64,000 nt of DNA from Doryteuthis pealeii (GCA_023376005.1 CM042150.1:73694131-73758130), one strand, 5' to 3'. Positions 33,994 to 45,757 are shown, counted from the first letter of the stretch. Numbers and translations: made by a program. The notes: generated by a model from the sequence alone, not told the origin.

Positions 33994-34346
33994 GGACACA
34001 TAGCGTAGTGGATAAAGGCATTGAGTTAATACAGTTATAAATGAGAGTTATCTCTAGGCTGCAGGTTCAATCCTGATCAAGGGTGACAATAACAGAATAA
34101 TTAAACACAGTTTAACACTTGTACCCGGTTATGGTTAGCGGAATGAAAACAGTCTACCCCATAGAATGAATGAAGGGTTCAGTTTTGAAGTTCCATGAAG
34201 GTTCCTGAGTTAAACAAGAAGGTTTCCGAGTTCAAAGAGGGGGTCCCGAGCTTGACAAGAAATACCTGAAGAAGGCAGGAGGGTGCATCGGCTGAAATGT
34301 TGTGTAGATAACAATAGAGATGAGGACAATAGTCCAAATAATCCAA
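33994..34346 (+). mobile_element. tRNA-derived SINE-A with hammerhead-like tail
   Basis: The head GGACACATAGCGTAGTGG (A box) and GCAGGTTCAATCCTG (B box) give a clear pol III promoter. The body has TTTAACACTTGTACCCGG, GAATGAATGAAGGGTTC and repeated GGTTCCxGAGTTxAACAAGA units. The tail has CTGAAGAAGGC, GGTGCATCGGCT, GAAATGTTGTG and AACAATAGAGATGAGGACAA. Just left of the head, 33981-33992 is an inverted piece of head (TTTATCCACTAT). At the right the tail stops at 34346 and minus-strand LINE A begins at once, so the junction is recombinant rather than a simple insertion. Confidence 0.85.
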
Positions 34347-35500
34347 AGGATGTTATCAGTCTTAACAATGCTGTTTGGATGGATGGTTTTAATTCTTCCT
34401 TTGAATTCTAATTCCTCCAGGTTTTTTCCAAGCCTCAGAGGACCATTCCAAGAACACCAACTACAATTTGTATCACTGTCACCCTCATGTTCTTTTTTTA
34501 GTTTTCTGGCAAAGTCCAAATATGTCTATCTTTTCATTTTCTTTCAATTTCAGTCTTTGGTCTACCAAAATGGCAAAATCCACCAGATGAAAAGTTTTTT
34601 TTCTTCTTGTTAATTAACATGAGGTCTGGTCTCCTAGCAGATTAGGTTCTACAATTGTTTCTCAGAATCATAGAGAATTTTATACTTCTCATTCTCTAGT
34701 AGAGATTCTGGTTTGTGGATATACCTTTTGTGGTAGTTTGGTCAAATTTTAATCTCTTGCATAATTCCTAGTGGATCACATTTCCCACCCAGTCATGCCT
34801 AGTCTTGTACTCCCTTTTGTGCCAGTTTGCTGCATTGACTTATGTGTGTCTCCACCCAACATACGCTTGCTATTCTGTTGCATGTTATCTATTTTTGCTT
34901 TAAAAGTGATTCATTTCCTCTCTTGAGGTTTCCATTTCTTTCCCATCTCAAGTCTTCTTGTTTGCAGTCCCTCAAGTTTGTTGCTTGAAGTATTCATACA
35001 GTTGTTTTTCTTCCCATTTGTTTTTTTGAGTTTTTTGTTGTTTTTCTGTTTGTCCTTATGTTGCCATTACAGTTACTGGCTGCTGTTATTTGTCTATTTT
35101 TGCTCTTTTTATTGTATCCTTCCCTAGAATTGTTGCATTTAAACAAACCTCGATGCTGGTCAATCCTCTTTTTCCCTTTTATTTCTTGACACATATAGTC
35201 TATCATCTCACTGTTGTAAGGTCTTGTGCATCATAATTTCCTTGTCCTTTGGGCCATTTGTCAGGGTTCCTCCTGTGTTCATTTTAAGAATTGTCCCAAA
35301 TATCTAACAAGGTGGACTGTCTGTGTGTTTATTTGTTTGATCTTGGAGTTGAGGTCTTGCTGGTGGTAATTTCATTCTTATTTGGAACTTTCATTCATCT
35401 CCTATTGTGATGGATATTTGTAAAGCTTGTTTCTATGTTGCATCTCCTGTTCTCGTGATCTGTTGCTGTGAGGATTCTATACACTGTGATTTCTCCGAAT
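34347..35500 (-). mobile_element. LINE A, longest copy (about 1.15 kb), decayed
   Basis: Minus-strand order: MMHKTLQQ, a RLYVSRNKRxKRGL-like motif and SIEVCLNATIL (conserved after the RT domain), KWEEKQLYEYFKQQT, KTRHDWVGNVIHxELCKRL, RRPDLMLINKK, MDFARKLKKEHEGD and KNLEELEFKGRIKTI. These match the copy at 330-1262 module by module. Stops and frameshifts occur throughout. The true 3' end is missing; the element breaks at 34347 against SINE-A. The RT catalytic domain would lie beyond 35500 but is not seen. Confidence 0.85.
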
Positions 35501-35879
35501 CAGGTTTTATTCACATCTGATCGACAATTTTTAGTGGCTTAAGTGTCCCCCCACTGTGCTTTCTATTTTCTATTTGTTTTGTTTGGGGTTGTTTTGCTGA
35601 GGAGTCTATCCCTCACACATGTTCAAAATCAGTCTATTTCATATTTAGTCTATCAGGGTGAATCGATTGTAGTCTTTATTCTCCTACTTATGATCAGCTA
35701 CCCAGGACTTGAGTTTGTAGCAGATATCAGCATACTGTGGTGTAAGTTGCTGTAAGTCTTTTTAGAATCTTCACTTTACTTTCTGCTGCTTCATTCACTT
35801 TTGGAAAGTGTGGACTAACAGTGGTATGTGAAAACTCCACAAAAGCTGTACACAAGTGAAACTATGTTGACTTCAAGAT

Positions 35880-38150
35880 ATGGGTGTTACACTGAATGGG
35901 AAGTATGAGTTCTCAAAAAATAAATTGAACTTTCTTGGAAACACAATTTCTAAGATGGAATAAAAGCAGATTCGGAAAAAAAATCCAGGGCAATGCAAGA
36001 GCCCCTATGACTTATAATAGCCATAGAATTCAAATGAGCCCCTGGAAAGATTGTCAATGGACATGGAACCAACCAAAAGAGAGAACCTTCCAAGCTATTA
36101 AGGACAAACTGATATCCACAAATGTTTTAGCACACTACAATCCCAGCAAGAAAAATATTGTTGCAGTAGATGCCTTCCAGGATGGATTAGGAGTAGTTCT
36201 ACTGCAAACAGACAATTTGGGAAATTGTCGCTCCTGGATAATTCCATGTCAAATCATCCAGGCCATGTCACTCACCCACTCCAAGTGTGGATTATGATAC
36301 AGTTAGTCAATCTACAAAATTTGACCTTTCAATTCCAAAAAATGTTATGTTTATTTTTAGCTCTCCAAATTTTAAATGTTGCAAAAAATGGTGACTTTTT
36401 GTAATCTATTTTTGTCTGTAAAATAAGTTCTAGAGCCTTCCTACTCTTAAAAATTGGTTTATAAAACAATTTTTACCCAAGGAATCCAAAACTGCTATCA
36501 AAAAAGTATCAAAGTCAACTAATTTTAAGTTATTGATGATTTCTGATTTTTTTATTTGCAAGATCAATATTCCAATGTGACACTGCGTCTACAACAACAA
36601 TTTTTTCTATTATTATTTCACATATATTGACCATTATTTTTACCAAAAAGATAGTTTGATATTTGCTCAGAACCGAAGCTACAACATTTTGCGAAGATTT
36701 GTTAAATAAATGTTAAATGATTATTGCATATCAATTTTTTTGAAATTTTGTACAGGTGTGAAATATCTTAAAGTTATCCAATCCCCAAAATTTGAGTTTC
36801 CAATTCCAAAAATTGGCAGAGTTATGTTGATTCTAAAAATTGACATAACTCTCCAAATTTGGGTGGGATGTCATGAAAAATGGCAACTTTTTGTAATCTA
36901 TTTTTGTCTGTAAAATGAGTTTTAGAGCTTTCCTACTCCCAAAAATTGGTTTCTAAGAGTATTTTAGCCCAAGGAATCTAAAAATGCTGTCAAAAAAGTC
37001 TTAAAGTTAACCAATTTTAAGTTATTAATAATTTCTGATTTGAAAAATTTTAACTGATGTTGTAGCTTCAGTTCTGAGCAAATATCAAACTATCTTTTTG
37101 GTACAAATAATGTTCAATATAGGTGAAATAATAATAGAAAAAAATTTGTCATACATGCAGTGCACCATTGGGCTAGGAAAAAATCAGAAATAATCAATAA
37201 CTTAAAATCAGTTGACTTTTTTAATATCATTTTTGGATTTCATGAGCAAAAATGCTTTTATAAACCAATTTTTAGTAGTAGGGAAGGTCTAGAACTCATT
37301 TTACAAACAAAAATAGATTACAAAAAGTCACCATTTTTTGCCAACCCCACCAAATTTGGAGAGCTAAAAATCAACATAACTCCGCTAATTTTTGGAATTG
37401 GAAGCTCAAATTGGCGATTGTCTAATGCTAACATAGTCCACATCTGGAAAAAATTCAGAAAAACTGAAGGGGGTGGGTGACAATTTTACTTTTTTCTGGA
37501 TGATTTGACATGGAATTACCCTCCTGCTAACTCAGTGACACAGAGAAGGAGTATGCCATTATAGAAAGAGAAGCACTGGCAGGCATGTGGGACTGTGAGA
37601 AATTCATCCATTACATTCGAGGGATGGTAATCACCCTAGAAACAGATCACTGCCCACTAGTACCTCTACTCTCTAGTACAGAACTATTTATACTTCTACT
37701 GAGAATCCTAAGATTTTGCACTGATGCCTAGATACACCCCTTTAATACATGTTCAAGGAGTACATCAATAATGGCAGATGCTTTGCTGCAAGCTTCTACT
37801 AGCTGACACAAGATAATCATACATTCATTGAACAAGTTTCAGAGTATTCTGATTCAATCATAATCTCTATACCAGCAACAGAGTGATGATTTATGGAAAT
37901 TAAAACAGCTCAGGACAATGACACTGTCTGCAGTCAGGTAAACACCTACTGTTCAATTATGCCATCACAGCTACTTCCTAAATAATATTCAGAGAAGACG
38001 CAACATCCGATGGTCATTCAAGAATTTTTGATGTATAACAATACAATAGTAATGCCCCCATCTTTGCAGTTAGAAATGCTGGACGCTATACATGAAGGTT
38101 ATCTGGGAATCACCATATGCGAAACGTATATTATAACTAATCAGATGGAA
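35880..38150 (+). mobile_element. Ty3/gypsy-type pol remnant (RT end, RNase H, H2C2) split by a foldback element
   Basis: From about 35880 the plus strand gives GVTLNGKYEFSKNKLNFLGN (RT connection), then TWNQPKERTFQAIKDKL, NVLAHYNPSKKNIVAVDAF and QDGLGVVLLQTDNLGNC. It resumes after 37521 with a SDTEKEYAIIEREALAGMWD-like stretch, KFIHYIRGMVITLETDHCPL (RNase H) and SIMADALLQAST, and near 38080-38130 a Leu-Glu-Met-Leu-Asp-Ala-Ile-His-Glu-Gly stretch of the integrase zinc-binding region. Frameshifts and stops make it dead. The break lies between the codons of GNC and the following block; removal of 36236-37521 and one TCCT rejoins it. Confidence 0.8.
36236..37521. mobile_element. Foldback DNA element F2, 1.29 kb
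   Basis: Terminal repeats are GG(A/G)TAATTCCATGTCAAA then TCATCCAG. The inverted similarity extends about 460 bp inward on each side (36236-36690 against 37055-37521), through modules such as AAAATGGTGACTTTTTGTAA and AAGATAGTTTGATATTTGCT. The central 365 bp holds a third, direct copy of part of the left arm (about 36775-37050). CTCCT or TCCT flanks both ends (36231-36235, 37521-37525). Open frames are short and unlike known transposases. The terminus matches element F1 at 6076. Confidence 0.85.
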
Positions 38151-38299
38151 ACCATTTTTTTCACTAATTTCAGCTTCTGCCACGAGGGTTCTTAGTGGTT
38201 TTTTTTTGTGGTTTGGGACAGTCATACATTAATAGTGGCTTTCTTTGTCTACTCTTCTTGCTCATGCATTTTATCTTTTTTTTTTTTTTCTTTTTTTTT

Positions 38300-38611
38300 T
38301 TTTTTTACTTAAACCACATGCTTCTGTCAATGATGCTCATGCTAGTACATGAATTTCCAAGCATTTTTAGTGGTATACCTCCCACTTGGTGTGCCCTTTT
38401 GTCAGCTTCCATGTTGCCAATTGTAAAGGCATAAGCATTGTTTGTGACTGTCCTTGCTAATGTGTTTACCTGCCTGGTTTTGCATATATGCTAGTGAAGT
38501 TGCCACCGTGCCACTTTTGTTGCATTTTTTTCCACAGGCAGGGAATTTAATATCTTTTTTGAAATGCCCTGTCACACCACATTGGTAACATATTTGTGTG
38601 TCCCATATCAT
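38300..38611 (-). mobile_element. Ty3/gypsy-type gag zinc knuckle and protease remnant
   Basis: The minus strand encodes CYQCGVTGHFKKDIKFPACG, a CCHC knuckle (C-x2-C-x4-H-x4, last Cys replaced by Ile-Lys), followed by CNKSGT. Further on, in another frame, AHQVGGIPLKMLGNSCTSMS precedes IIDRSMW. This last part fits a retroviral-type aspartic protease in which the catalytic Asp-Ser-Gly has become Asn-Ser-Cys. It points away from the plus-strand pol remnant that ends at about 38150, with a poly-T stretch nearby. Confidence 0.65.
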
Positions 38612-38819
38612 TATTATACCAGGATGCTACAGAGCTTATGTATGAGACCAAAACTGGTTGTGCAGAAACAGGTTCCATTATACAATGAAATAGATGCTTC
38701 CTTATTCATACAGGAGACAAAAAAGAAGATAATTATCTGGACACATCCATGAGAATAGGGGTCCTGACAATGGCCAATTATCTCAGACTTTTCATGTAAA
38801 CTCAGATACTTCTTGAGCA

Positions 38820-39825
38820 CCTCCTACTCCATTTACTAAAATTAAACATCCATAGATGGACTTATATATATAAATAATTTTATAAATGTTGAGTTTAATC
38901 AGTCATATGATAATGGAACTAATTGAAAGGAAATCAGGCTGGTGGTGTAAATTCTCAAAAAAAAAAACCTAAAGTGCTCCAAGAAATCTTTGACATTTTT
39001 TGATGATCTGATGAGATGTACATCATTTTTTTTTATTCATCCACAAAATGCTTGAGTATTTTAAAGGCAAATGTGCAATTGTCTATCAAATCTCAATCAT
39101 TAGGAAAGTCAAATTAACTGTATCAAATTGCTTCAATACTACTTGGCAGATGTTTTAAAAGACCTGGAATAACTGGAAGAATTTTCAAGAGAGAATAACA
39201 ATGAAACAACAGCCATGGAGGCTCATTCATTGATTATGCAAATCATATTGTGGAGTTTCTTTTGTTGGTCATAATTTGGTATGACATTCTTTTTTTTTTT
39301 CAAATTAACAAAACTATTAAAGCAGTCCAGTCTTATGGTATCTCATTAAATGTCATAGAAATTCAATGAAAATTAGTCATTGCTGCTACCTATCTTAACT
39401 CTACTCCAAAGATTCAATTTTTAAAGGGGACATAACTCATATCTACTCTTTCGAAATAGCATATACAGTTAACAATACCTACTTTAAAACTCTAACTATA
39501 CAATACAAATTATTGTATAGTGTTTCAAAATTCATGCTGCATCTAATGTAATGTTTAAATATGGATTAATACAGTAACATTTTTCTTTTTTTTTCTTCGA
39601 TGTAATTTACACAACATATTCAGTTTATATCAAAATGTGATTTCTGTTCAAAGTTTTAATTTAAAACAAGAGCCCAAAGCAAACATTAAGGATGGGGGTA
39701 GCAGAGCATGGTTAACACATCGCTGCTTATTATTTCAAATGGAACATTATAAAATCAAAATGGATATTATTAGGTATTATTTAAAATTCATGGCATTAAA
39801 ATTCTGTAACCAATAATATGAATAT
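38820..39825. other. AT-rich stretch, nothing recognised
   Basis: A single GGGGACATAACTC motif at 39425, similar to common short-element ends, and poly-T runs. No gene seen. Confidence 0.5.
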
Positions 39826-39829
39826 GTAG

Positions 39830-40003
39830 CAGTCCCAAAATAAGTACACCCCTTATATATTTATCCAATTTTAACAGTGTTCCAGTTTAGTAATAAATAT
39901 GTAATAATATCTGTTTTGGTTGTAAAATATTCCACTAGGAATGATAAAATCCTGGTATTTTTGGTTTAAAAAAAACAAAAAGGTGTACTTGTGGGTGATA
40001 CTG
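39830..40003. mobile_element. Short inverted-repeat element (Tc1/mariner-like MITE)
   Basis: Left end CAGTCCCAAAATAAGTACACC and right end in reverse CAGTATCACCCACAAGTACA share a diverged inverted repeat of about 22 bp. The 174-bp interior (GATAAAATCCTGGTATTTTT) recurs at 56690-56835. No clear TA duplication was found at the present ends. Confidence 0.6.
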
Positions 40004-40365
40004 TTTGCAAAATTCTTCCTCTAAAGAATATTGATTCATTTAGTTCTGGTAATCAGAAACCTTTTTTTGATGAGATGATCCTTGAATATATGGAGAAGGA
40101 TATATCCTTGTTATCTGATGTAAATAGATAATATATGTAAAGAATCAAAGCTGGAAGAAAGGATATGACATCTTGCTTGATTATCCTCTGGTAGAATTTA
40201 TCAAAGACAGCAGTTTGATTCTTCATTCTGCAGAGATGGCATGAGACTAAAAGTAGAGAGACAAAAATATTTATTTCTTAATTAGAAATCACTCATCTTT
40301 TGGTTAAAAATTAAAAGATATATTAAGTAATGAAACAGTTATAATTTTTTTTATTATTATTTTCT

Positions 40366-40931
40366 AAGGTGTGTTAAAAGTTTCATAGTATTTTAGTAAC
40401 ATAAAGCTCGGTTCAGCAGCTCCAGATGTTTTTGCTGAATTCTTGAAGGTGATAAACCACACTGGACTGTGAGATACTGAGCTTGCCTGATACTCTCTGA
40501 GTGCTACTCAACAGATTTTTCTCTATGGCTCGGAGCACAGCCTCAATATCCATGGCTTTTGGCCTACTTGATTTTGCATGATCATCAAGGTTCTTGCAAT
40601 GTAAGTAAAATTTCTTGAACCATCTGATTATTGTTATTAACTGCACCTTCATCTTTGCACAACAAATGTTTTTGGTTGATTCTGTGACATTATGGCACAG
40701 TTTGAACTCGTAAAAAAATAAGTTCCAGAATAAGACTATATTGCAGGTTTATCTGTGTTGCTTTCAAATTACAAATGGGGTGTATGTATGTGAAGCAATG
40801 CACAATGTGTCAGTGCACTAACTACCATAATACTACCAAACTCACAGTTTGAATTGCTTTGGCCATGTGATATAAACACTGCAAACTAGTACATACCAAA
40901 ATATTGCAAAACTTTTGACTCACCCCTCGTA
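40366..40931 (-). mobile_element. Mariner-type element, internally deleted
   Basis: Ends are TACGAGGGGTGAGTCAAAAG (minus-strand start) and a diverged inverted copy at 40366 (AAGGTGTGTTAAAAGTTTC); TA flanks both. The minus-strand frame 40413-40652 encodes the N-terminal region: IIRWFKKFYLHCKNLDD, SSRPKAMDIEAVLRAIEK and GKLSISQSSVVYHLQ, the second helix-turn-helix of a mariner-type transposase. The catalytic domain is gone and the total length of 566 bp is less than half of a full element. Confidence 0.8.
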
Positions 40932-41011
40932 TATTGGTATATCTGCTACGAGAATGAGGGTCTCAAATAAGAAGTGGCAAGAGGTGATATCACAGTAATA
41001 GCGAGAGTATA

Positions 41012-42291
41012 ACACATCACTCAATAAGTCCCGGGCCTGATATATAGATGGCACCACTAATAAAAACTTCATATGAATTTTATAAAGTACTAACCTTCAA
41101 ATGGCACATGTCAAAATTTGAGCCCAATCGGATTATTAGTTTACAAATTACAGTTATTTAAGTGAAGCTACTGTTGCAAATTTTCAAAACAATGGAAAAA
41201 TCTGAATTTCATGTGTTGATAAAACATTGCTTTCTGATAGGAAAAAATACTGTTCAAGTAAAGCAAAGGCTTGATAAGTGTTATTCAGACTCTGACTGAT
41301 CAGAAACAATGGTTAAGTGGTGGTATGCTGACTTTAAACGTGGTCATACAAACACAAATAATGCTGAACGCTCATGTTGGCCAAATTCAGCAGTTATCCC
41401 AGTAAACACCAAAAAACTCCACCAACAACGTTTTGGCTGATCGTAAATTGAAGTTGTGTAAGATAGCAGAGGAGTTGAAGGTATCAGAAGGCAGTGTATT
41501 CACCATTTAGCATGAACATTTGTCAATGAGAAAGCTGTGTTCAAAGTGGGTGCCACGTTTGCTCACAGTCGATTAAAAACAACAACACATCGATGATTCA
41601 GAGCGTTGTTTGCAACTTTTTCAATGCAACAAAAAGGAGTTTTTTCTTAAATTTGTGACAATGGATGAAACATGGATCCACCACTTCACTCTGGAATCAA
41701 ATTGACAGTCAGCTGAGTAGACAGCAGCAGGTGAAAGCCGTCCAAAGCGACTAAAGATGCAAAGATCAGCAGGCAAGGTTTTAGCCTCCGTATTTTGGGA
41801 TACACAAGGTATTTTGTTTATTGATTACCTTGAGAAAGAAAGAACCATCAATAGAAAATATTATATAGCATTATTGGTGCAGCTGAAGGAAGAAATCGCA
41901 AAAAAATGGCCACAAATGAAGAAGAAAAAAGTGCTCTTTCACCAAGATTATGCACCATGTCAATTGCAATGAGGGCAAAACTACATAAATTGCACTTTGA
42001 ATTGTTTCCACACCCACCCTATTCTCCAGATCTGGCCCACAGCGATTACTGTAGACCTCAAAAGAATGCTCCAGGGAAAGAGAGTTGGCTCCAATGAAGA
42101 AGTGATATCGGAAACTTAGGCGTATTTTGAGACTAAAGACAAATCATTCTACAAAAAAGGCATCGAATTGTTAGAGAAACATTTGAATCAATGTATCACC
42201 CTAGAAGGAGACTATGTTGATGATTAAACTTGAATTTTGCCTAAAAGTTGTTGTTTTATTAGTTAGGCCTGGGACTTATTGTGTGATGTAT
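41012..42291 (+). mobile_element. Mariner transposon, near full length (1,280 bp)
   Basis: Terminal inverted repeats: A(C/T)ACATCAC(A/T)CAATAAG followed by TCCC(A/G)GGCCT, about 30 bp, at 41012 and 42291. TA flanks each side. Length and ends are those of a complete mariner. The transposase inside is disabled (see 41192-42227). Confidence 0.92.
41192..42227 (+). pseudogene. Mariner transposase pseudogene
   Basis: From an ATG at 41192 (MEKSEFHVLIKHCFLIGKN) to a stop after GDYVDD at 42225, spanning 1,036 bp, close to the usual 345 codons. The N-terminal DNA-binding region includes QVKQRLDKCYSDSD and KLCKIAEELKVSEGSVF. The catalytic region has TMDETWIHHF (first Asp), VLFHQDYAPC (second Asp) and PPYSPDLAHSDY (third Asp), a DDD core of mariner type. 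Several frameshifts and stops separate these pieces, and a codon after the second Asp region is changed (His lost), so no active enzyme is made. Nuclear DNA cut-and-paste at TA would be its role in an intact copy. Confidence 0.9.
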
Positions 42292-42299
42292 TACAATGC

Positions 42300-43740
42300 T
42301 TTGCTATTATTTCATGTTTGAACTGGTGAGAAGCAAAATACTAACTAAAGATTTTTCTTTTTATAGTATGTTAATGATAAAACCAAACTTTTCAATACCA
42401 GTTGTTCCAAATCAGAATTTGCTACAAGTCCAAATCTCATGGAGATAAAAGTAAAGAAGATTTTATACTTTTCAATGTGAGATATTTCTGTTAATCATTT
42501 TCCCAATGTCAGCATTTATTTTGATTTAAAATATATAAAAGTATTAACTCAGAAAAGCATTAAATAAGGCAAACAATACATTGTCTATACAACTCAAATA
42601 CATTTGAACTAGATGCAGAACATTTTAAAGATATAATTTTTAGATTTCAAGATCCTTCAATTGTGTTTGAAAATATTCATATGATGATCAAAATGTTACA
42701 TGAGAAATATAACAATTGTAACACTAACTTCAGATTTTCAAATCCTATTTCATTTGTAGATGTAAAAACATCTAGAAGAGAAAGTGCCAATTATCAATAC
42801 ATTTTGATCACTAATTCCGAAAAAAAGAAAAAAAAGAAATGAAGAAAATTCATTGTTTGTTTCTGTCTTGATACTTTTTGAACATATCTCATAATAATTG
42901 GTTTGAATTTTTTTTCAAGCCAATTCCTTCAGTTTTTGATAAGTTAAATGAAATTTAAAACCAGATTGGAGTTTTGTGAAAGGAGAAAGAAACCATTTTA
43001 TCTCACATTTTTATTTATTTATAAAACATAAGTTATGGAAGTCTTAGGGTAGATAATTATGCACATAAGATATTCTAATGCAATTACATTAACAATACAA
43101 ATAAAAAAAATGGAGTTTCTCAGAATAATCTGTCTGAAGATTAGTCTCAAGCTCTCAGACATTAGTCTTCTCTTGTATTGAAAGAATTGAGCCTGGAAGA
43201 TATTTTTCTTGTTGCTAATAATAGTGAACAGATTGGCTGGTTGTTTCTATACTTTTAATGTAAAGGCAGAGTAGAAATATTGTCTTCCCTTTTACTTCTG
43301 TACCAAATTGTATTTTTAAATCTCACATTCTTCAAATGTTCACTGATATTGGTCTTTATCAGAAATGTATCCATGAAATTTGGTTGAAAAAAGAAATTAA
43401 TATTAATAGTATTAATTAATTTAGATTTTAATTGTAACACTAAACAGAATAACACCAAATGATCTAAAATAAAAGCAAAAAAAACATCAATAATTGTAAA
43501 GCCAGGATTTGCTGTTGAATTTAAACTGGTCATTTCAGTAATTATAAAATGAAACAGATATTTTCAGTGGCTTTTTCTCTGTTTAAAGTTTAAACTATAA
43601 TTTATAGTAATAACCAAAGAACATCAGTTGTTGATAATGAAAGGTCAGCAGAAAGTCTGGAACACAGTATCAGGGACAAGTATCATACAGAGATACATAT
43701 AGTCACACATAACCAGGTAGAAAGGTAGGCAGATGACTAC
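42300..43740. other. AT-rich stretch, nothing recognised
   Basis: No exon, RNA gene or element end identified. Confidence 0.5.
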
Positions 43741-43752
43741 AAAGGCAACTCA

Positions 43753-43836
43753 TCACACACACACACACACACATACACATATATATATGATAAAAGAAGA
43801 TATAATGAAAATAAGAAAAGTGTAAATAATATAACA

Positions 43837-43877
<41 letters not shown>
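43753..43877. repeat. (CA)n(TA)n microsatellites
   Basis: A CA run at 43753-43783 and a TA run of about 18 units at 43840-43875. Confidence 0.97.
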
Positions 43878-44100
43878 CTGTTATATTACTTTGATTGCTA
43901 AATTGCACCCAGAGATCAATAACAGAATCGAACTTAGCACAGAGTTCATAATACAGTAGATCCACAATAGATCACAACCAATGCACACATGTACACACAA
44001 ACACTCACACACAATGGAGAATTCATAATACAAGAAACCTACAACCAGAAGACAAATGCATAATACCTCCACACACACACAATCACCAGTGAATGCACAC

Positions 44101-44103
44101 ATG

Positions 44104-44139
<36 letters not shown>

Positions 44140-44140
44140 C
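44101..44140. repeat. (TCTA)n microsatellite
   Basis: About nine TCTA units. Confidence 0.98.
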
Positions 44141-44659
44141 TCTGGTTTTGTTTATATCCATCTATCTCTACATATATTTGGTAAACCTTTACTACTTAGT
44201 TATATATTAGAGACATTGCAGGATTTTAAAAACCCTAATAACATAGGCTGTTTGAGGCAAATCTACCTCAGATCTTCATAGAGAACTTGTTAATAAATAA
44301 GATTCACTCTATATATTAATCATTTTGACTATAAATTAATTACTCTTTGATAAACTTACACAATTCCTGACATAATTTTGGCTACAGATAGTGAATCTCC
44401 ATTATAATAAGACAACTTGTAATTAAATAATTAATCTTACATAAAAGTATATGAATTTTTCTTGTTATTTTCTTAATAATTAATTTCTGTAATCAAGCTA
44501 TGGTTAAAATTTTTAAAAAATGGTACAGTATTAGCCCCTACTCTTTTTACCCTTTACAGACCAAGTTAAAAAAAAAACCTTGTGTTAAAATGGGAATCCA
44601 TTTTAATTATAATTATAATTTTTGATAAAAGTTACAGTTTCATTCTAACCTTTTTTAAA

Positions 44660-44942
44660 ATCCAACACACACACACACATTTGGGTATGGTTACACACAC
44701 GTAACACACACACATACCAAATACACACATCAAACAGATAAAGGTAATAAAAAAAGGGAAAAAATCAGCTGTATCTGGAGAACACACACACACACACACA
44801 CGCACACACACAAATAAACAAACTACTAAGGCCTGCCCAATTAAAAAAATAAAATAAAGGATTGGCCAAACCTGGAATAATACTAAGACATTGTTGGACA
44901 GACATATACACAGACTTATACATACACACACACACACACAGA
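44660..44942. repeat. CA-rich cluster
   Basis: Three CA tracts at about 44664-44680, 44781-44812 and 44923-44940, separated by CA-rich unique sequence. Cysteine/valine-rich frames on the minus strand are artefacts. Confidence 0.9.
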
Positions 44943-45025
44943 ATTTGAAAGATATCTCCTGGCATACAACAGAATGGACAGATCCTAGCAACAAGCTAAC
45001 AGCTTCAGAACTTAGCTTTCAGAAA

Positions 45026-45063
45026 TCTTCTGATGAAGAGATCTTTATCCCGAAATATTAAGA
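45026..45063 (+). other. Hammerhead-ribozyme-like motif H4
   Basis: TCTT pairs with AAGA (45060-45063) as stem I. Between them lie CTGATGA, one unpaired A, GAGAT-CTTT-ATCCC as stem II (one A/C mismatch), GAAA, and TATT, which can form the two-base self-complementary stem III and supply the residue before cleavage. Every conserved core base of the hammerhead (CUGANGA, GAAA) is present. The extra A before stem II is the main departure from the canonical form. Confidence 0.5.
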
Positions 45064-45177
45064 ATAAATCAAACAACATCATAGTTACATCATTTTTCTT
45101 TACACTTGCATTGTGATCGCCTTCAAAACCAACCACCAAACCAATATAATACAATGTTTCAAGCAAATTATAAAACT

Positions 45178-45216
<39 letters not shown>

Positions 45217-45217
<1 letters not shown>

Positions 45218-45757
45218 TTTTGCCTGAAGGCAATTACAATGCGTATATCGTATAGAATTCGATAATTATTGAAAATAATCATGACAAGCGAACTCAGCAA
45301 ATATTGTGCCCCACGTAGGACATTGTACAGCTGTTTCAACTTTATTAAGTCTCAACAGCGATGTATACTTACGATTTCCCTCAGACAGAAATCGAAACCG
45401 GGAACTCAGCACACAGAATCAGAGACTCTAACCCTGGTCCACCGATATGTAGCACATGATACATGCAAAATTAACTTGTCAAGGATAAACACGTCAATAC
45501 TATACAAAGTACAGTGGATGTTGAGAAGATCGCAAATATGGCCTATGCTCTGGGGTAAGAAATGAGATTTGATAATTTGCTTTAGCATTGTTGAGTACTG
45601 TTGGAGGGAAGTCGTAAGTATACATCCCTGATGAGACTTAATAAAGTTGAAACAGCTGTACGATGTTCTACGTGGGGCACAATATTTGCTGAGTTTGCTT
45701 GATTATTTTCAATAATTATCGAATTATATACGATATATGCATTGTAATTGCCTTCAA
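45217..45757 (-). mobile_element. SINE-D inverted pair
   Basis: Arms 45220-45380 and 45605-45757 are inverted copies (TGAAGGCAATTACAATGC ... ATTGTGCCCCACGTAGGAC ... TTTCAACTTTATTAAGTCTC) over about 155 bp. The left arm continues on the minus strand into a tRNA-like head: GGTGGACCAGGGTTAGAG (A-box-like) and CCCGGTTTCGATTTC (B-box-like) at 45395-45445. The right arm is only a tail. The layout head-plus-inverted-tail parallels SINE-A. Extra tail scraps lie at 45107-45128. Confidence 0.75.
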
